Part shown: positions 47,526 to 58,764 of the stretch, in pieces | How positions within the stretch are numbered: position 1 is the first letter of the stretch | How the letters are laid out: every line of letters starts with the position of its first letter | NCBI GenBank assembly: GCA_018261935.1 | Contig: JAGTRP010000023.1 | Location: forward strand, 1-64,000 | Direction: 5' to 3' | Source of the DNA: Rhodocyclaceae bacterium | Lineage (GTDB): Bacteria; Pseudomonadota; Gammaproteobacteria; Burkholderiales; Rhodocyclaceae | DNA length: 64,000 bases | Position numbers and translations under genes: made by a program | Notes under the pieces: model-generated | Seen by the model: only the letters and a program-made list of their open reading frames with translations | The model's database searches: none | What the model was told of the DNA's origin: nothing

Positions 47526-47946
47526 CGACGTGGGCCAGCAAACGCTCCAGGGCGGTCCGCAGCTCGCCCCGGGGCAGGTCGGAGGCCGTCGCCTCGATCG
47601 CCCGGCAAGCTCGGCCCGAGAGCGGTTTTGGAGTGGAACTGGTTGATTGGGAAGGAATTTGCCGGGGTTGCACTTTCACTTCCATGACGTTACACTCCGG
47701 GCCGCCTTTCGATAATTCGACGCAAAGACGCTGGCTCATCTGCCGGATCTTGGTGGCGACCGCGCCGTTGTCGGCGTGGATAACGATTTTCCCCGACTTG
47801 TAGTTGGCCACCCGGGCCGCGCGGGCGAAACCCGCCGGCGCGATGGCTTCGAAACGACGCGACAGCTTCAGGAGCAGCCGTCCATGGGCCATGACCTTGG
47901 CGGCGCCGTCAGCGTTGTCGAGAAAAGTCGCGAGGGAAGCATGCAT
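47512..47946 (-). CDS. DciA-like DUF721 protein
   Basis: A 144-aa DUF721-type protein. Family members include DciA, the ancestral loader or operator of the replicative helicase DnaB. The core FARAARVANYKSGKIVIHAD, GAVATKIRQMSQRL and the short beta strand that follows match the KH-like DUF721 domain, here followed by a Ser/Pro-rich tail. It sits divergently before the M23 peptidase and secA, the usual betaproteobacterial location. Helicase interaction is inferred from the family. Confidence 0.8.
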   Translation of the reverse strand: MHASLATFLDNADGAAKVMAHGRLLLKLSRRFEAIAPAGFARAARVANYKSGKIVIHADNGAVATKIRQMSQRLCVELSKGGPECNVMEVKVQPRQIPSQSTSSTPKPLSGRACRAIEATASDLPRGELRTALERLLAHVARQE

Positions 47947-47957
47947 AGGGGGACTCC

Positions 47958-48884
47958 GTGCAAATCATCGTCGTTTCCGGCCGACTGAAGGCCGCCAGGA
48001 CAATCACTATTATGCCCCGTCACGTCGTGGCGGCGGTGCTTCTTCTGATCGGGCTGGTGTTCGCCACCTCGGTCGTCTTCTCGTGGCTGTCGGTGCATCT
48101 GCGCCTGCCCCTGGTGCAGGAGCTCGTGCTTTCCCTGCAGCAGCGGGAAACCCAGAAGACCCAGGAGTTCGTCCGCAGCAACCTGCAGCTCATGGCGACG
48201 CGGGTGGGCGAACTGCAGGCCCAGGTGCTGCAGCTCGACAGCCTGGGCGAGCGCCTCTCCTCCCTCGCCGGCATCAAGAAGGAAGCGCCCCGGGAGGCGA
48301 ATCGGCCGGCCGGGCAGGGCGGTCCTTTCATCGCCGCGACGCCGCTGTCCACCGAAGAGCTCCAGCGGGAAATCGAGCGCCTGAGCCGCGTCGTCGACAG
48401 CAAGGCCGATGAGCTCGCCGCCCTCGAGACCCGTCTCCTGGAGAAGCGCGTCCGCGACCGTCTGCTGCCGACCACGCTGCCGGTCAAGGAGGCCTTCATT
48501 GGTTCCGGTTTCGGTTATCGTTCCGATCCCTTCAACGGAACCCGAGCCCTCCATGAAGGCCTCGACTTCAATGCCGAAGCCGGGACCCCGGTCTACGCCG
48601 CCGCGGCGGGCGCCGTGGCGGTGGCGGAGCGTCATCCGGAATTCGGCAACATGATCGACATCGACCATGGCGACGGCCTCGTTTCCCGCTATGCCCATCT
48701 CTCCCAGCTGCTGGTCAAGCCCGGCCAGATCGTCCGGCGCGGCGATCCCATCGGGGCGGTCGGAAGCACAGGGCGGTCCACCGGCGCCCACCTGCATTTC
48801 GAAGTCCGCATGCTGGGTGTCGCCCAGAATCCGACCCAGTTTCTGAAACGGGGGGATGAGTTCGCCTCCCTCAAGAAGCGCTGA
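47958..48884 (+). CDS. M23-family peptidoglycan endopeptidase (membrane-anchored)
   Basis: A 308-aa LytM/M23 protein. The GTG start follows AGGGGGA. The N-terminal anchor is at about residues 22-44 ([20 protein letters not shown]), then a coiled-coil region (48-160; [20 protein letters not shown]) and the zinc peptidase domain with [51 protein letters not shown] and GAHLHFEV. All metal and catalytic His/Asp are present, so it should be active. It lies 104 bp before secA and 11 bp from the DciA-like gene. Confidence 0.92.
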   Translation: MQIIVVSGRLKAARTITIMPRHVVAAVLLLIGLVFATSVVFSWLSVHLRLPLVQELVLSLQQRETQKTQEFVRSNLQLMATRVGELQAQVLQLDSLGERLSSLAGIKKEAPREANRPAGQGGPFIAATPLSTEELQREIERLSRVVDSKADELAALETRLLEKRVRDRLLPTTLPVKEAFIGSGFGYRSDPFNGTRALHEGLDFNAEAGTPVYAAAAGAVAVAERHPEFGNMIDIDHGDGLVSRYAHLSQLLVKPGQIVRRGDPIGAVGSTGRSTGAHLHFEVRMLGVAQNPTQFLKRGDEFASLKKR

Positions 48885-48987
48885 TTCGGCTGGCATCAAG
48901 AAGCGCCGCCGGCCGAACAACGGCGGTGGGAATCGACGTGCTAGAATCAACGCTTTGCCGCCAACGGCGCCACCCTTTGCCTTCGCG

Positions 48988-51705
<2,718 letters not shown>

Positions 51706-51720
51706 TGCGTTGAACCCTTT

Positions 51721-51750
51721 CGGGCGCCCCGCGGGGCGCCCGTTTGCTTT
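51721..51750 (+). terminator. Intrinsic terminator after secA
   Basis: CGGGCGCCCC and GGGGCGCCCG form a perfect 20-nt dyad around GC (51721-51742), followed by TTTGCTTT. It ends 17 bp before argJ. Confidence 0.8.
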
Positions 51751-51766
51751 CCAAGTCGAGAAAACC

Positions 51767-52993
51767 ATGCCAGTCAATTACCAGACTCCCGCTCCCGATC
51801 AGCTTTTCCCCGTGGCCGGCGTCCGCCTGGGCGTCGCCGAGGCGGAGATCCGCAAGAAGAACCGCCGCGACCTGACCCTCATCGCCCTCGATCCGGGCTG
51901 CACGGTGGCCGGCGTGTTCACCCAGAACCGCTTCTGCGCCGCACCGGTGCAGCTTTGCCGCCAGCATCTCGAGGCCGGGGTTGGCATCCGCGCCCTGGTC
52001 ATCAACACCGGCATCGCCAATGCCGGCACCGGTGAGCCTGGCCGCCAAGCGGCCCAGGCCACCTGCGAAGCGGTGGGCGCCACCCTGGGCGTGGCGCCGC
52101 AGCAGGTGCTGCCCTTCTCCACCGGCGTCATTCTCGAACCCTTGCCGGTGGAGCGCCTGATCGCAGGGCTGCCCGCCTGCGCTACCGACCTCGAGGCCGA
52201 CCACTGGCACGCCGCCGCCCACGCCATCATGACCACCGACACCGTCGCCAAGGCGGCCTCCCGCCGGGTCAGCATCGGCGGCAAGACGGTCATCGTCACC
52301 GGCATGTCGAAGGGCGCCGGCATGATCAAGCCCAACATGGCCACCATGCTGGGCTTCGTTGCCACCGATGCCGGCATCCCCCAGCCCCTGCTGGACAAGC
52401 TGGTGAAGGAGGCGGCTGACCTGTCCTTCAACTGCATCACGGTGGATGGCGACACCTCCACCAACGACTCCTTCGTGATGATCGCCAGCGGCCGTTCCGG
52501 CGCGGAGTTCTCCAGCGAAGATGCGACCGGCTGGGCCGAGGTCAGGGCCGCCATCATCGCCGTGGCGGTGGAGCTGGCCCAGGCCATCGTCCGTGACGGC
52601 GAGGGTGCCACCAAGTTCATCACCGTCGCCGTCGAAGGCGGCAAGGACGCCGAGGAGTGCCGTAAGGTCGGTTACGCCGTTGCCCATTCGCCGCTGACCA
52701 AGACCGCCTTCTTCGCCTCCGATCCCAACCTGGGCCGCATCCTGGCGGCGGTGGGCTACGCCGGCATCGCCGACCTCGACGTGGACGGCGTGCGGGTTTG
52801 GCTGGATGACGTCCTGGTGGCAGAAAAGGGCGGCCGGGCGGCTTCCTACCGGGAAGAGGATGGCGCCCGCGTCATGAAGCAGGCCGAAATCACCGTGCGG
52901 ATCCACCTGGGACGGGGCGAGGCCGCGGCTCGGGTCTATACCTGCGATCTGTCCTACGACTACGTCAAGATCAACGCCGACTACCGCAGTTAG
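51767..52993 (+). CDS. argJ: Glutamate N-acetyltransferase / amino-acid acetyltransferase
   Basis: A 408-aa ornithine acetyltransferase that recycles acetyl groups in arginine synthesis and is made as a precursor that self-cleaves. The cleavage and catalytic motif [10 protein letters not shown] contains the nucleophilic Thr. Other marks: [46 protein letters not shown] and the C-terminal KINADYRS. The start [13 protein letters not shown] fits. The last 18 coding bases form the left att repeat of the integrated element; the TAG stop is the first codon after the repeat, on the element side. Confidence 0.96.
   Translation: MPVNYQTPAPDQLFPVAGVRLGVAEAEIRKKNRRDLTLIALDPGCTVAGVFTQNRFCAAPVQLCRQHLEAGVGIRALVINTGIANAGTGEPGRQAAQATCEAVGATLGVAPQQVLPFSTGVILEPLPVERLIAGLPACATDLEADHWHAAAHAIMTTDTVAKAASRRVSIGGKTVIVTGMSKGAGMIKPNMATMLGFVATDAGIPQPLLDKLVKEAADLSFNCITVDGDTSTNDSFVMIASGRSGAEFSSEDATGWAEVRAAIIAVAVELAQAIVRDGEGATKFITVAVEGGKDAEECRKVGYAVAHSPLTKTAFFASDPNLGRILAAVGYAGIADLDVDGVRVWLDDVLVAEKGGRAASYREEDGARVMKQAEITVRIHLGRGEAAARVYTCDLSYDYVKINADYRS
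52973..52990. repeat. attL: 18-bp direct repeat in the argJ 3' end
   Basis: AACGCCGACTACCGCAGT, coding the last residues of ArgJ, recurs exactly at 60337-60354. The pair brackets an integrase and accessory genes, so this is the left attachment site. Confidence 0.92.
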
Positions 52994-53031
52994 TGCAAAT
53001 GCTCTTCCGGCATTGTCCGGTATGTTCCACC

Positions 53032-53057
53032 AAGCCCGCGTAATTGCGGGCTTTTTT
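53032..53057 (+). terminator. Intrinsic terminator after argJ, on the element
   Basis: AAGCCCGC (53032-53039), loop GTAATT, GCGGGCTT (53046-53053), then T residues. It lies inside the element just after attL and would end argJ transcription before the integrase gene. Confidence 0.85.
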
Positions 53058-53097
53058 GTCCGTATTGTTCCGATGTATTCCATTGACTTCCGAATAT

Positions 53098-53169
53098 AAA
53101 GCGGGTACAAAAGCGGGTATTCGGCATGCGAACGGAATCCGCGAAGCGGGTACGGAGAAAAAGCGGGTA
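53098..53169 (+). repeat. Left integrase arm-type sites (AAGCGGGTA repeats)
   Basis: AAGCGGGTA occurs at 53099-53107, 53111-53119, 53144-53152 and 53161-53169, between attL and the integrase start. The first two, 12 bp apart, form a 22-bp block identical to one beside attR (60261-60282). Further copies lie in the integrase gene, direct at 53663-53671 and inverted at 53841-53851. The placement fits arm-binding sites of a tyrosine integrase. Confidence 0.75.
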
Positions 53170-53209
53170 TCGGGCGCAGCTGTTGTTTGATTCGCCAAGG
53201 GGAATTGCC

Positions 53210-54421
53210 ATGCTGACCGATACCCAACTGCGCAACGCCAAACCGAATGACAAGCCCTACAAGCTGACGGACGGAAACGGCCTCTATCTGGAGGTGCGGC
53301 CCAACGGCTCCAAGCTCTGGCGCTATCGCTATCGGATCGGCGGCAAGGAGAATCTGTATGCGGTGGGCGACTATCCGGCCATGAGCCTGGCGGAAGCCCG
53401 GGCAGAGCGCGAGGCGGCCCGCAAGCTGGTGAAGGAGGGCATCCACCCGGCGCACCAGCGGCGCACCGAAACACTGCGCCGATCCATCGAGGTGGAAAGC
53501 ACCTTCCAGGCGGTGGCTGAAACCTGGATCAAGGAGAACGCCGGGCATTGGTCTGGCGGCTACCGGCTGCAGGTGGATAGGCGCCTCGCCAGCGATGCCT
53601 TCCCGCGCATCGGCAATCTGCCGATCCGATCCATCACCCCTGCGCATATCAAGGACGTTCTCAAGCGGGTAGAACAGCGCGGTTCCCCGGCCAGTGCCAA
53701 GCTCCTGAAAACCTGGATCGGCGGTGTTTTCCGTTACGCGGCCGGTGAACTGCTGGTGGATAACGATCCCACGTGGCCGCTGCGCAACACGATCAAAGCG
53801 CGCAAGACACAGCACATCGCCCACCTGACCGCGAAAGAGATACCCGCTTTTCTCCAGGCCCTGGAGGGGGTACAGGCCGAGCATGCAACCAAGATGGCCG
53901 CCAAGCTCCTGTGGCTTACCGTTGTCCGCACGGTAGAGATGCGGGGTGCGGAGTGGCGGGAATTCGACCTGGAGGCCGGGCTATGGACTGTGCCGGCCGA
54001 GCGCATGAAGATGCGGGAAGTCCACGTGGTTCCCCTGTCTGCACAGGCTATCGAACTGCTGCAGGCGCTCCACCCCCTGACCGGCCGGGGGCGGTACGTG
54101 TTCCCCGGACGCAAGGACCGCGAACAGCCGCTGACCCACGAAGCCATCAGGGATGTGTTCAACCGGGCCGGATACGCCGGGAAGTTCAGCCCCCATGGCA
54201 TCCGTTCCACGTTCTCGACCTACTACAACGAGGCCGGTATCGATCATGAATTGGTGGAACTGACCCTGGCCCATGCCGAGCGTAACAAGGTGCGCGGTGC
54301 CTACAACCACGCCAAGAAGCTGGAGCAGCGCCGGAAGCTCCTGCAGGAATGGGCTGACCTGACTGACGCCTGGCGAGCAGGTGCAAAGGTGGTGCCGATA
54401 CAGAGTAAGACCGCCGCCTGA
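53210..54421 (+). CDS. int: P4-type tyrosine integrase
   Basis: A 403-aa site-specific recombinase of the P4/DUF4102 integrase group that should move the element in and out of argJ. MLTDTQLRNAKPNDKPYKLT with LYLEVRPNGSKLWRYRYR is the N-terminal arm-binding domain; a core-binding SAM-like domain follows (about 95-185). The catalytic domain has Arg in LTVVRTVEMRGAEW, the HxxR box in SPHGIRSTFSTYY, a late His in LTLAHAERN and nucleophile Tyr in KVRGAYNHA. The start was set by AAGGGGA 7 bp upstream; the frame is open further upstream but crosses the arm sites. Complete and probably active. Confidence 0.95.
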   Translation: MLTDTQLRNAKPNDKPYKLTDGNGLYLEVRPNGSKLWRYRYRIGGKENLYAVGDYPAMSLAEARAEREAARKLVKEGIHPAHQRRTETLRRSIEVESTFQAVAETWIKENAGHWSGGYRLQVDRRLASDAFPRIGNLPIRSITPAHIKDVLKRVEQRGSPASAKLLKTWIGGVFRYAAGELLVDNDPTWPLRNTIKARKTQHIAHLTAKEIPAFLQALEGVQAEHATKMAAKLLWLTVVRTVEMRGAEWREFDLEAGLWTVPAERMKMREVHVVPLSAQAIELLQALHPLTGRGRYVFPGRKDREQPLTHEAIRDVFNRAGYAGKFSPHGIRSTFSTYYNEAGIDHELVELTLAHAERNKVRGAYNHAKKLEQRRKLLQEWADLTDAWRAGAKVVPIQSKTAA

Positions 54422-54504
54422 CGGCATCGGGCAACGCGGGCCGGAAGATGATGCAACACCAACCGGCCCTAATCACAATCGCACACACGTAAGGGGATGC
54501 GACT

Positions 54505-54741
54505 ATGACTGAACTAGATGTTACAGCAACCAATCCCGCCGGCCTGGATGATGCGGCAACGGGCATCCAGAAAGCCAGAGCAATCGTAAATCTTATTGCT
54601 GCAGCTGAGCAATCAGGCAACTGGAACAACGAGGGTGATTTGCAGTGGGCCGCCTTGGTTGTCGATGAGCTTCTTTGTGATGCACTCGCAACAGTTGAAA
54701 ACCAGCGCGCCCCCAAGGTGGTAGAGGTTTCCAATGGCTGA
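54505..54741 (+). CDS. Hypothetical cargo protein 1 of the element
   Basis: A 78-aa soluble, acidic, mostly helical protein (ARAIVNLIAAAEQSGNW; LVVDELLCDALATVENQ). No family is recognised. GGGGATG precedes the ATG. GC content and codon use are closer to 50 percent, clearly below neighbouring host genes. It overlaps the next gene by 8 bp, so the two are cotranslated; a two-protein module such as an antitoxin-toxin or helper pair is possible but nothing in the sequence proves it. Confidence 0.6.
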   Translation: MTELDVTATNPAGLDDAATGIQKARAIVNLIAAAEQSGNWNNEGDLQWAALVVDELLCDALATVENQRAPKVVEVSNG

Positions 54742-54985
54742 AATCAAGCATACGGCGCCAACTCAAGATGCCATGAAAATAGTTCTAGATGTGTTTGAGC
54801 AAATCGGAACCGACATGAACGCAATCAAGGAGCTGCTCTCGGAGCAAGTGTCTAGCGGGAAATACGACCACATCGATTCTGCTGTAGAAGTGTTGGCCAG
54901 CCGAAGCGGTGCGCTTGCGGATTCCGTCCTCAAGAGCTTTAACCAAGTCTACGTCGTTGGCACCTTCGAAGAATGGTTGAGATGA
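54734..54985 (+). CDS. Hypothetical cargo protein 2 of the element
   Basis: An 83-aa helical protein (MKIVLDVFEQIGTDMNAIKE; SSGKYDHIDSAVEVLASRSG) with no recognised family, signal or membrane segment. Its ATG lies inside the 3' end of cargo gene 1 (8-bp overlap). Like its partner it has low GC for this genome. The gene is followed by a 96-bp gap before the third cargo gene. Confidence 0.6.
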   Translation: MAEIKHTAPTQDAMKIVLDVFEQIGTDMNAIKELLSEQVSSGKYDHIDSAVEVLASRSGALADSVLKSFNQVYVVGTFEEWLR

Positions 54986-55081
54986 CAGTAATGTGACCGA
55001 GTACGCCATCCCCTAGCCCGGCCAGGCGAAAAGCGGCACCTTCACTTCCAGGGGATGGCCTCCACGAAGGAGTGTTATTCA

Positions 55082-55882
55082 ATGGATGATGAAAAATTGG
55101 ACGGGATGATGGATGGCGCTGACTTGAATGGTCGCCTATTCATTAATTTTCTCCGTAGCGGGGGGCTTCCTCCGTTGCCTGACTTGAGATTTTCTGCCAA
55201 TACCAGTTCATGCCTTGAGGACAGGTTCAACAAGAGCTATTTAAAGGCGAATCCCGATTTCTATTCCAGGCCTGAAAGCGTGAATGAGGCTATGGTTTTC
55301 GTGAGATACCTCGAAGGCATGGCTTCTTTCGTGGCTATGGTGAGTGCAGAAGAGCGAGTAAAGCAAGAGGCAAGAAGAGAGAGGGCGGAATCGCTTCTGA
55401 ATGGCTTGTCCAAAATCATTGACGCCATGCAAAGTCTGGACGATGCCGCATTGGGTTTTCTTCTGGCTGGCGGATTCGAACAGATCGAAAAGGATTTTCC
55501 AGATACTAGGCTTCCCTCGCCCATGAGGGACAATACATTTGCCCTCATGGTCTTAGCGCGTGACATGAAGAAGACCTGTGCCGGCGAACTGGCTAGTATG
55601 CATTTAGGAATGACTAACGGGTTGCTGAATCTGCCAATAACTGATGCCGATTTTGCACGCCCCCAATTCATGGTTGCCCATAAATTGGAGGACTACCTTG
55701 GCCGGCTGAACATCAAATTCACTACAACAGAAACGGGCCTGGCCGGCATTTCATTTCATGCAGTCATGGAGCTTGCAGGGATCGAGTGCAACAAGGCAGG
55801 GTATTGGCTAACCAAGGCGGCAAAGCATGAAAAATCATGGGCTTCCTTCATCGCCAAATTGAAGGAGCGAGGTAGTTCCTAA
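55082..55882 (+). CDS. Hypothetical cargo protein 3 of the element
   Basis: A 266-aa soluble protein with no recognised family. ATG at 55082 was chosen because AAGGAG lies 10 bp upstream; an in-frame ATG at 55055 is an alternative. A coiled-coil or helical middle (SAEERVKQEARRERAESLLN, about 93-112) is followed by a Leu-rich part and a C-terminal segment (GISFHAVMELAGIECNKAGY, WLTKAAKHEKSWASFIAKLK) that could be a small DNA- or protein-binding helical domain. It has the lowest GC in the window among genes. Its location between int and alpA is typical of accessory or defence cargo; function unknown. Confidence 0.65.
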   Translation: MDDEKLDGMMDGADLNGRLFINFLRSGGLPPLPDLRFSANTSSCLEDRFNKSYLKANPDFYSRPESVNEAMVFVRYLEGMASFVAMVSAEERVKQEARRERAESLLNGLSKIIDAMQSLDDAALGFLLAGGFEQIEKDFPDTRLPSPMRDNTFALMVLARDMKKTCAGELASMHLGMTNGLLNLPITDADFARPQFMVAHKLEDYLGRLNIKFTTTETGLAGISFHAVMELAGIECNKAGYWLTKAAKHEKSWASFIAKLKERGSS

Positions 55883-55993
55883 AATCGCCAGGAAAATCTC
55901 CGGCCAATTTAGGTATTTCTAGGCTGTATTGATGCGTAATTTCCGTTCCTACTCGTTCCCCGGATGGCCGGGGCGATCTTGTAGGAGCTACGC

Positions 55994-56206
55994 ATGTCCG
56001 AACAAATCCGCAACGCGCTAGTAATTCTCCGAAGAAGGCAAGTTGAATCCCGCACTGGGCTTTCCAGATCGGCGATTTACGCAGCTATCCAGGCAGGTAC
56101 GTTCCCCGCTCCGGTTTCCTTGGGGGCTAAGGCCGTAGGCTGGCCAGAGCACGAAGTCGACGCCTGGATAGCCGGCCGCATCCAAAGCAGCCGCAAATCG
56201 GCATAG
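55994..56206 (+). CDS. AlpA-family excision/transcription regulator
   Basis: A 70-aa AlpA-like winged HTH protein. The motif LRRRQVESRTGLSRSAIYAA is the helix-turn-helix, followed by GTFPAPVSLGAKAVGWPEHE and VDAWIAGRI, the standard AlpA pattern. In P4-like islands and phage CP4-57, AlpA activates or aids integrase-mediated excision. TAGGAG precedes the ATG. A GC hairpin (CCCCGG/CCGGGG, 55958-55973) lies upstream. Confidence 0.88.
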   Translation: MSEQIRNALVILRRRQVESRTGLSRSAIYAAIQAGTFPAPVSLGAKAVGWPEHEVDAWIAGRIQSSRKSA

Positions 56207-56214
56207 GTGCAGCC

Positions 56215-56469
56215 ATGGGGCGCAAGAAATCACCCAAGGTTCATCATCTCGCCATTGGCCGCAGTCGAGTTCTGGTCGATCAACTGACCGAAGAACAGGC
56301 GCGGCAGGTTGCAGCAGTGGCCATGCAGCTTCAGTACCTGTTCGCAGTGGGGGTCTTCTGGTTGAACCCCGGCTGCCGGATCGAAGATGAGCAACTTGCC
56401 GACGTGGCCACCGAACAACTCAACTATTTGATTGGTGGCATTGTTGAAAGCGAAGGGGGTGAGCTTTGA
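56215..56469 (+). CDS. Hypothetical element protein upstream of the primase gene
   Basis: An 84-aa protein, basic at the start (MGRKKSPKVHHLAIGRSRVL) and acidic at the end (ESEGGEL). No family is recognised. It follows alpA by 8 bp and its TGA overlaps the TTG start of the primase gene (TTGA), so it belongs to the replication operon. Codon use is closer to the GC-rich replication genes than to the cargo block. Confidence 0.6.
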   Translation: MGRKKSPKVHHLAIGRSRVLVDQLTEEQARQVAAVAMQLQYLFAVGVFWLNPGCRIEDEQLADVATEQLNYLIGGIVESEGGEL

Positions 56470-57220
56470 CTCCCCCGGGTACTGCCGATTTCCTTAAGGC
56501 GCTTTCCGCTGCAGGATTGGCAATGCAGAAGCCGGCCCCGATTGCTGACGGACGGCTGCGTCGCTATCGTGTAGAGGGAGATAAGGCTGGCAGCACCAAT
56601 GGCTGGTACGTGCTCAACCTTGATGCGCATCCCTATGGCGTTTTTGGGAGTTGGAAAACCGGCCAGTCGGAGACTTGGCATCCCCAGCGGGATAGAACAC
56701 TGACAGCCGCTGAACGCCAGGCCATGGCCGAACGCATGGCAGCGGCAAAAGCGGCGCGGGATGCCGAGCAGGCTGCAGTGTACGCGTCTGCAAGGGATCG
56801 GGCGGCGCGGCTATGGGAGCGCGCAAGACCCGCCGACGATTCACATCCCTACTTGGTGCGCAAAGCGGTGGACGCCTACGGCATCCGCAACCTACGGGGG
56901 CAGTTGGTAATCCCTGTGCGCGATCCTAATGGCATGCTCCACAGCCTGCAGCCGCCCTGTGCGTATGTGAAGGCTACGCTACCGGGGCGACGATCTACCA
57001 GGCGACTGGCACCGCTACGGCTATCGCCTTCGACGCTGGAAACCTGCAGCCGGTTGCCAAGGCTTTGCGGCAAAAATTCCCGGCCCTGACCTTGGTAATT
57101 GCTGCCGACAACGACACCGGCACCCCTGGCAATCCCGGGATGGCGGCAGCAATGGCGGCGGCGCGTGCGGTGGGTGCGGCAGTGGCGGTTCCACGTTTCG
57201 AAGGAAGCTGCCATGGGTGA
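56466..57220 (+). pseudogene. Toprim-domain primase of the element, frameshifted
   Basis: A satellite-type primase gene in two frames. Frame 1 (TTG at 56466) gives ADFLKALSAAGL, YGVFGSWKTGQSETWHP, SHPYLVRKAVDAYGIRNLRG, QLVIPVRDPNGMLHSLQ and then nonsense to a stop at 57089. From about 56951 a second frame continues as ALCVCEGYATGATIYQATG, AIAFDAGNLQPVAKALRQKF and LVIAADNDTGTPGNPG, the Toprim domain with its Glu and Asp-x-Asp, ending at 57220. The roughly 25-30 residues normally between HSLQ and ALCVCEG are missing, so a deletion caused the shift. Confidence 0.85.
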
Positions 57221-58749
57221 TCTATCCGACTTCAACGACCTGGCCCGGGTGGCAGGCGGCGGCGCCGTCGCAGCGGCCATTTCCTCGGCAATCGCTACCC
57301 ATTTGCCCAGCCCGGCTTCGGTAGCCAGCGATAGCGGCATTCGCTCCATCGGGGAGAACTGGCCGGACCCCATCCTCCCCGGGCGCATCCACGTGCCCGA
57401 GCTTCCGGCGGATGTGCTGCCCTCCTGGGTGAAGGACATGGCCGGCGCGGTGGCTGAATCGACTCAAACCCCCCCGGCACTGGCAGTCATGTGCTCCCTG
57501 TCCGTCCTGGCAACCTGCCTGCACCGCCGCTTTGAGGTGGCGCCTTTTGGGCCGGATGACGACTACACCGAGCCGCTTTCCATCTGGACGCTGACGGCGC
57601 TCCCCAGTGGCAGCCGGAAGACGGCGGTTATCAACGCCCTTGCCGGTCCCTTGGTGCGTGGCCAAGAAACGAATCGAGAAGCTAACGCGGGATGCTGTCA
57701 ATGCGGAGAACGACGAAGACCGGGAGAAGATTCGCAAGCAAATCCAGGAAGAAGAGGAAGGCATGCCTACCGAGATACGGGCGCCCCGACTTTTTACCGG
57801 CGACTGCACGGCCGAACGATTGCAGGGGCTCTTGGTGGAACACGGCGAACGCATGGCCGTTCTCTCCGACGAGGCCGGAATCTTTCTCATCATGGCCGGA
57901 ATGTATAGCGGCGGTATGGCAAGCCTGGATGTGTTCCTGCAGGGCCATGCCGGTACCCCCATGCGGGTAGATCGGGCCGACCGGGCTGCGCATGTGGACC
58001 GCCCGGCGCTGACCTTCGGGCTTGCCCTGCAACCTGGAGTCCTGGCAGACGTAGCCAGCAGCCGGCGGTTCAGGGATAGCGGCCTCTTGGCCCGCTTCCT
58101 CTTTGCCATCCCCGAATCGAACGTGGGCCGGCGAGACGTGCGGCGGCGGTGGGCGGTCCCAAACCACATATCCAATGAGTATGAACGCCGGCTGCGGGGC
58201 TTACTCGATGGGCGAGACCTAGTGGCAGGAAATCCCCGGGTCATTGGGCTAACTGACTCGGCTAAAGACGCCTGGCTTGATTTCGCTGATGAAGTGGAGA
58301 AGCAGCAGGGCGAGCGGGGTGCAATGGAGTCCATTGCCGACTGGTCAAGCAAGCTGCCAGGCGCGGCGGCGCGCATCGCTGCCCTTCTGGAACTGGCCGA
58401 GACCGGGCCAACGGCTGAAAGCGTCAGCCTGGACGCCACGGAACGAGCCGTCAGTCTGTGCCGGCTGCTGATTCCTCACGCCCATGCGGCTTTCGGCCTG
58501 CTGGGAGCGGATGCTGCAGACACCGATGCAATTGCCATTGTGAAATGGGCGCAGGCGGGCGGGCTACTGTCCTTCAAAAAGAGCCAGTGCCAGAAAGCGA
58601 TGGAGGGCCGGTTCCGCAGTGTCGGGCGGCTAGACAAGGCGCTTGAACGCCTGGCCCTATGCGATGTGCTGCGCATTGACAAGGTGCCCAACAAGGGGGC
58701 GCCCCCATCAACGGTGGTCCGCATGAACCCCAAATTGTTCATCGACTAA
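57213..58749 (+). pseudogene. DUF3987 helicase-like protein of the element, frameshifted
   Basis: An island replication gene of the DUF3987 family, in two frames. Frame 1 (ATG 57213, MGDLSDFNDLARVAGGGA) runs through DVLPSWVKDMAGAVAEST, LAVMCSLSVLATCLHRRF and the P-loop-like ALPSGSRKTAVINALAGPLV. At about 57655-57663 the homologous sequence moves to another frame (VAKKRIEKLTRDAVNAENDE; FTGDCTAERLQGLLVEHGER; GLLARFLFAIPES), ending at 58749. Some spacer sequence between AGPLV and VAKKR seems lost. It is probably non-functional unless the two parts act separately. Confidence 0.85.
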
Positions 58750-58764
58750 AGCGGGTTATTCGCC

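Noticed and set aside
52973..53060. tRNA gene as the integration target
   Set aside because: No cloverleaf could be built around the 18-bp repeat; the left copy is the coding end of argJ.
56940..57670. Programmed frameshifting in the element's primase and DUF3987 genes
   Set aside because: No slippery heptamer was seen at either site, and conserved family residues are missing at the breaks, which indicates deletion.
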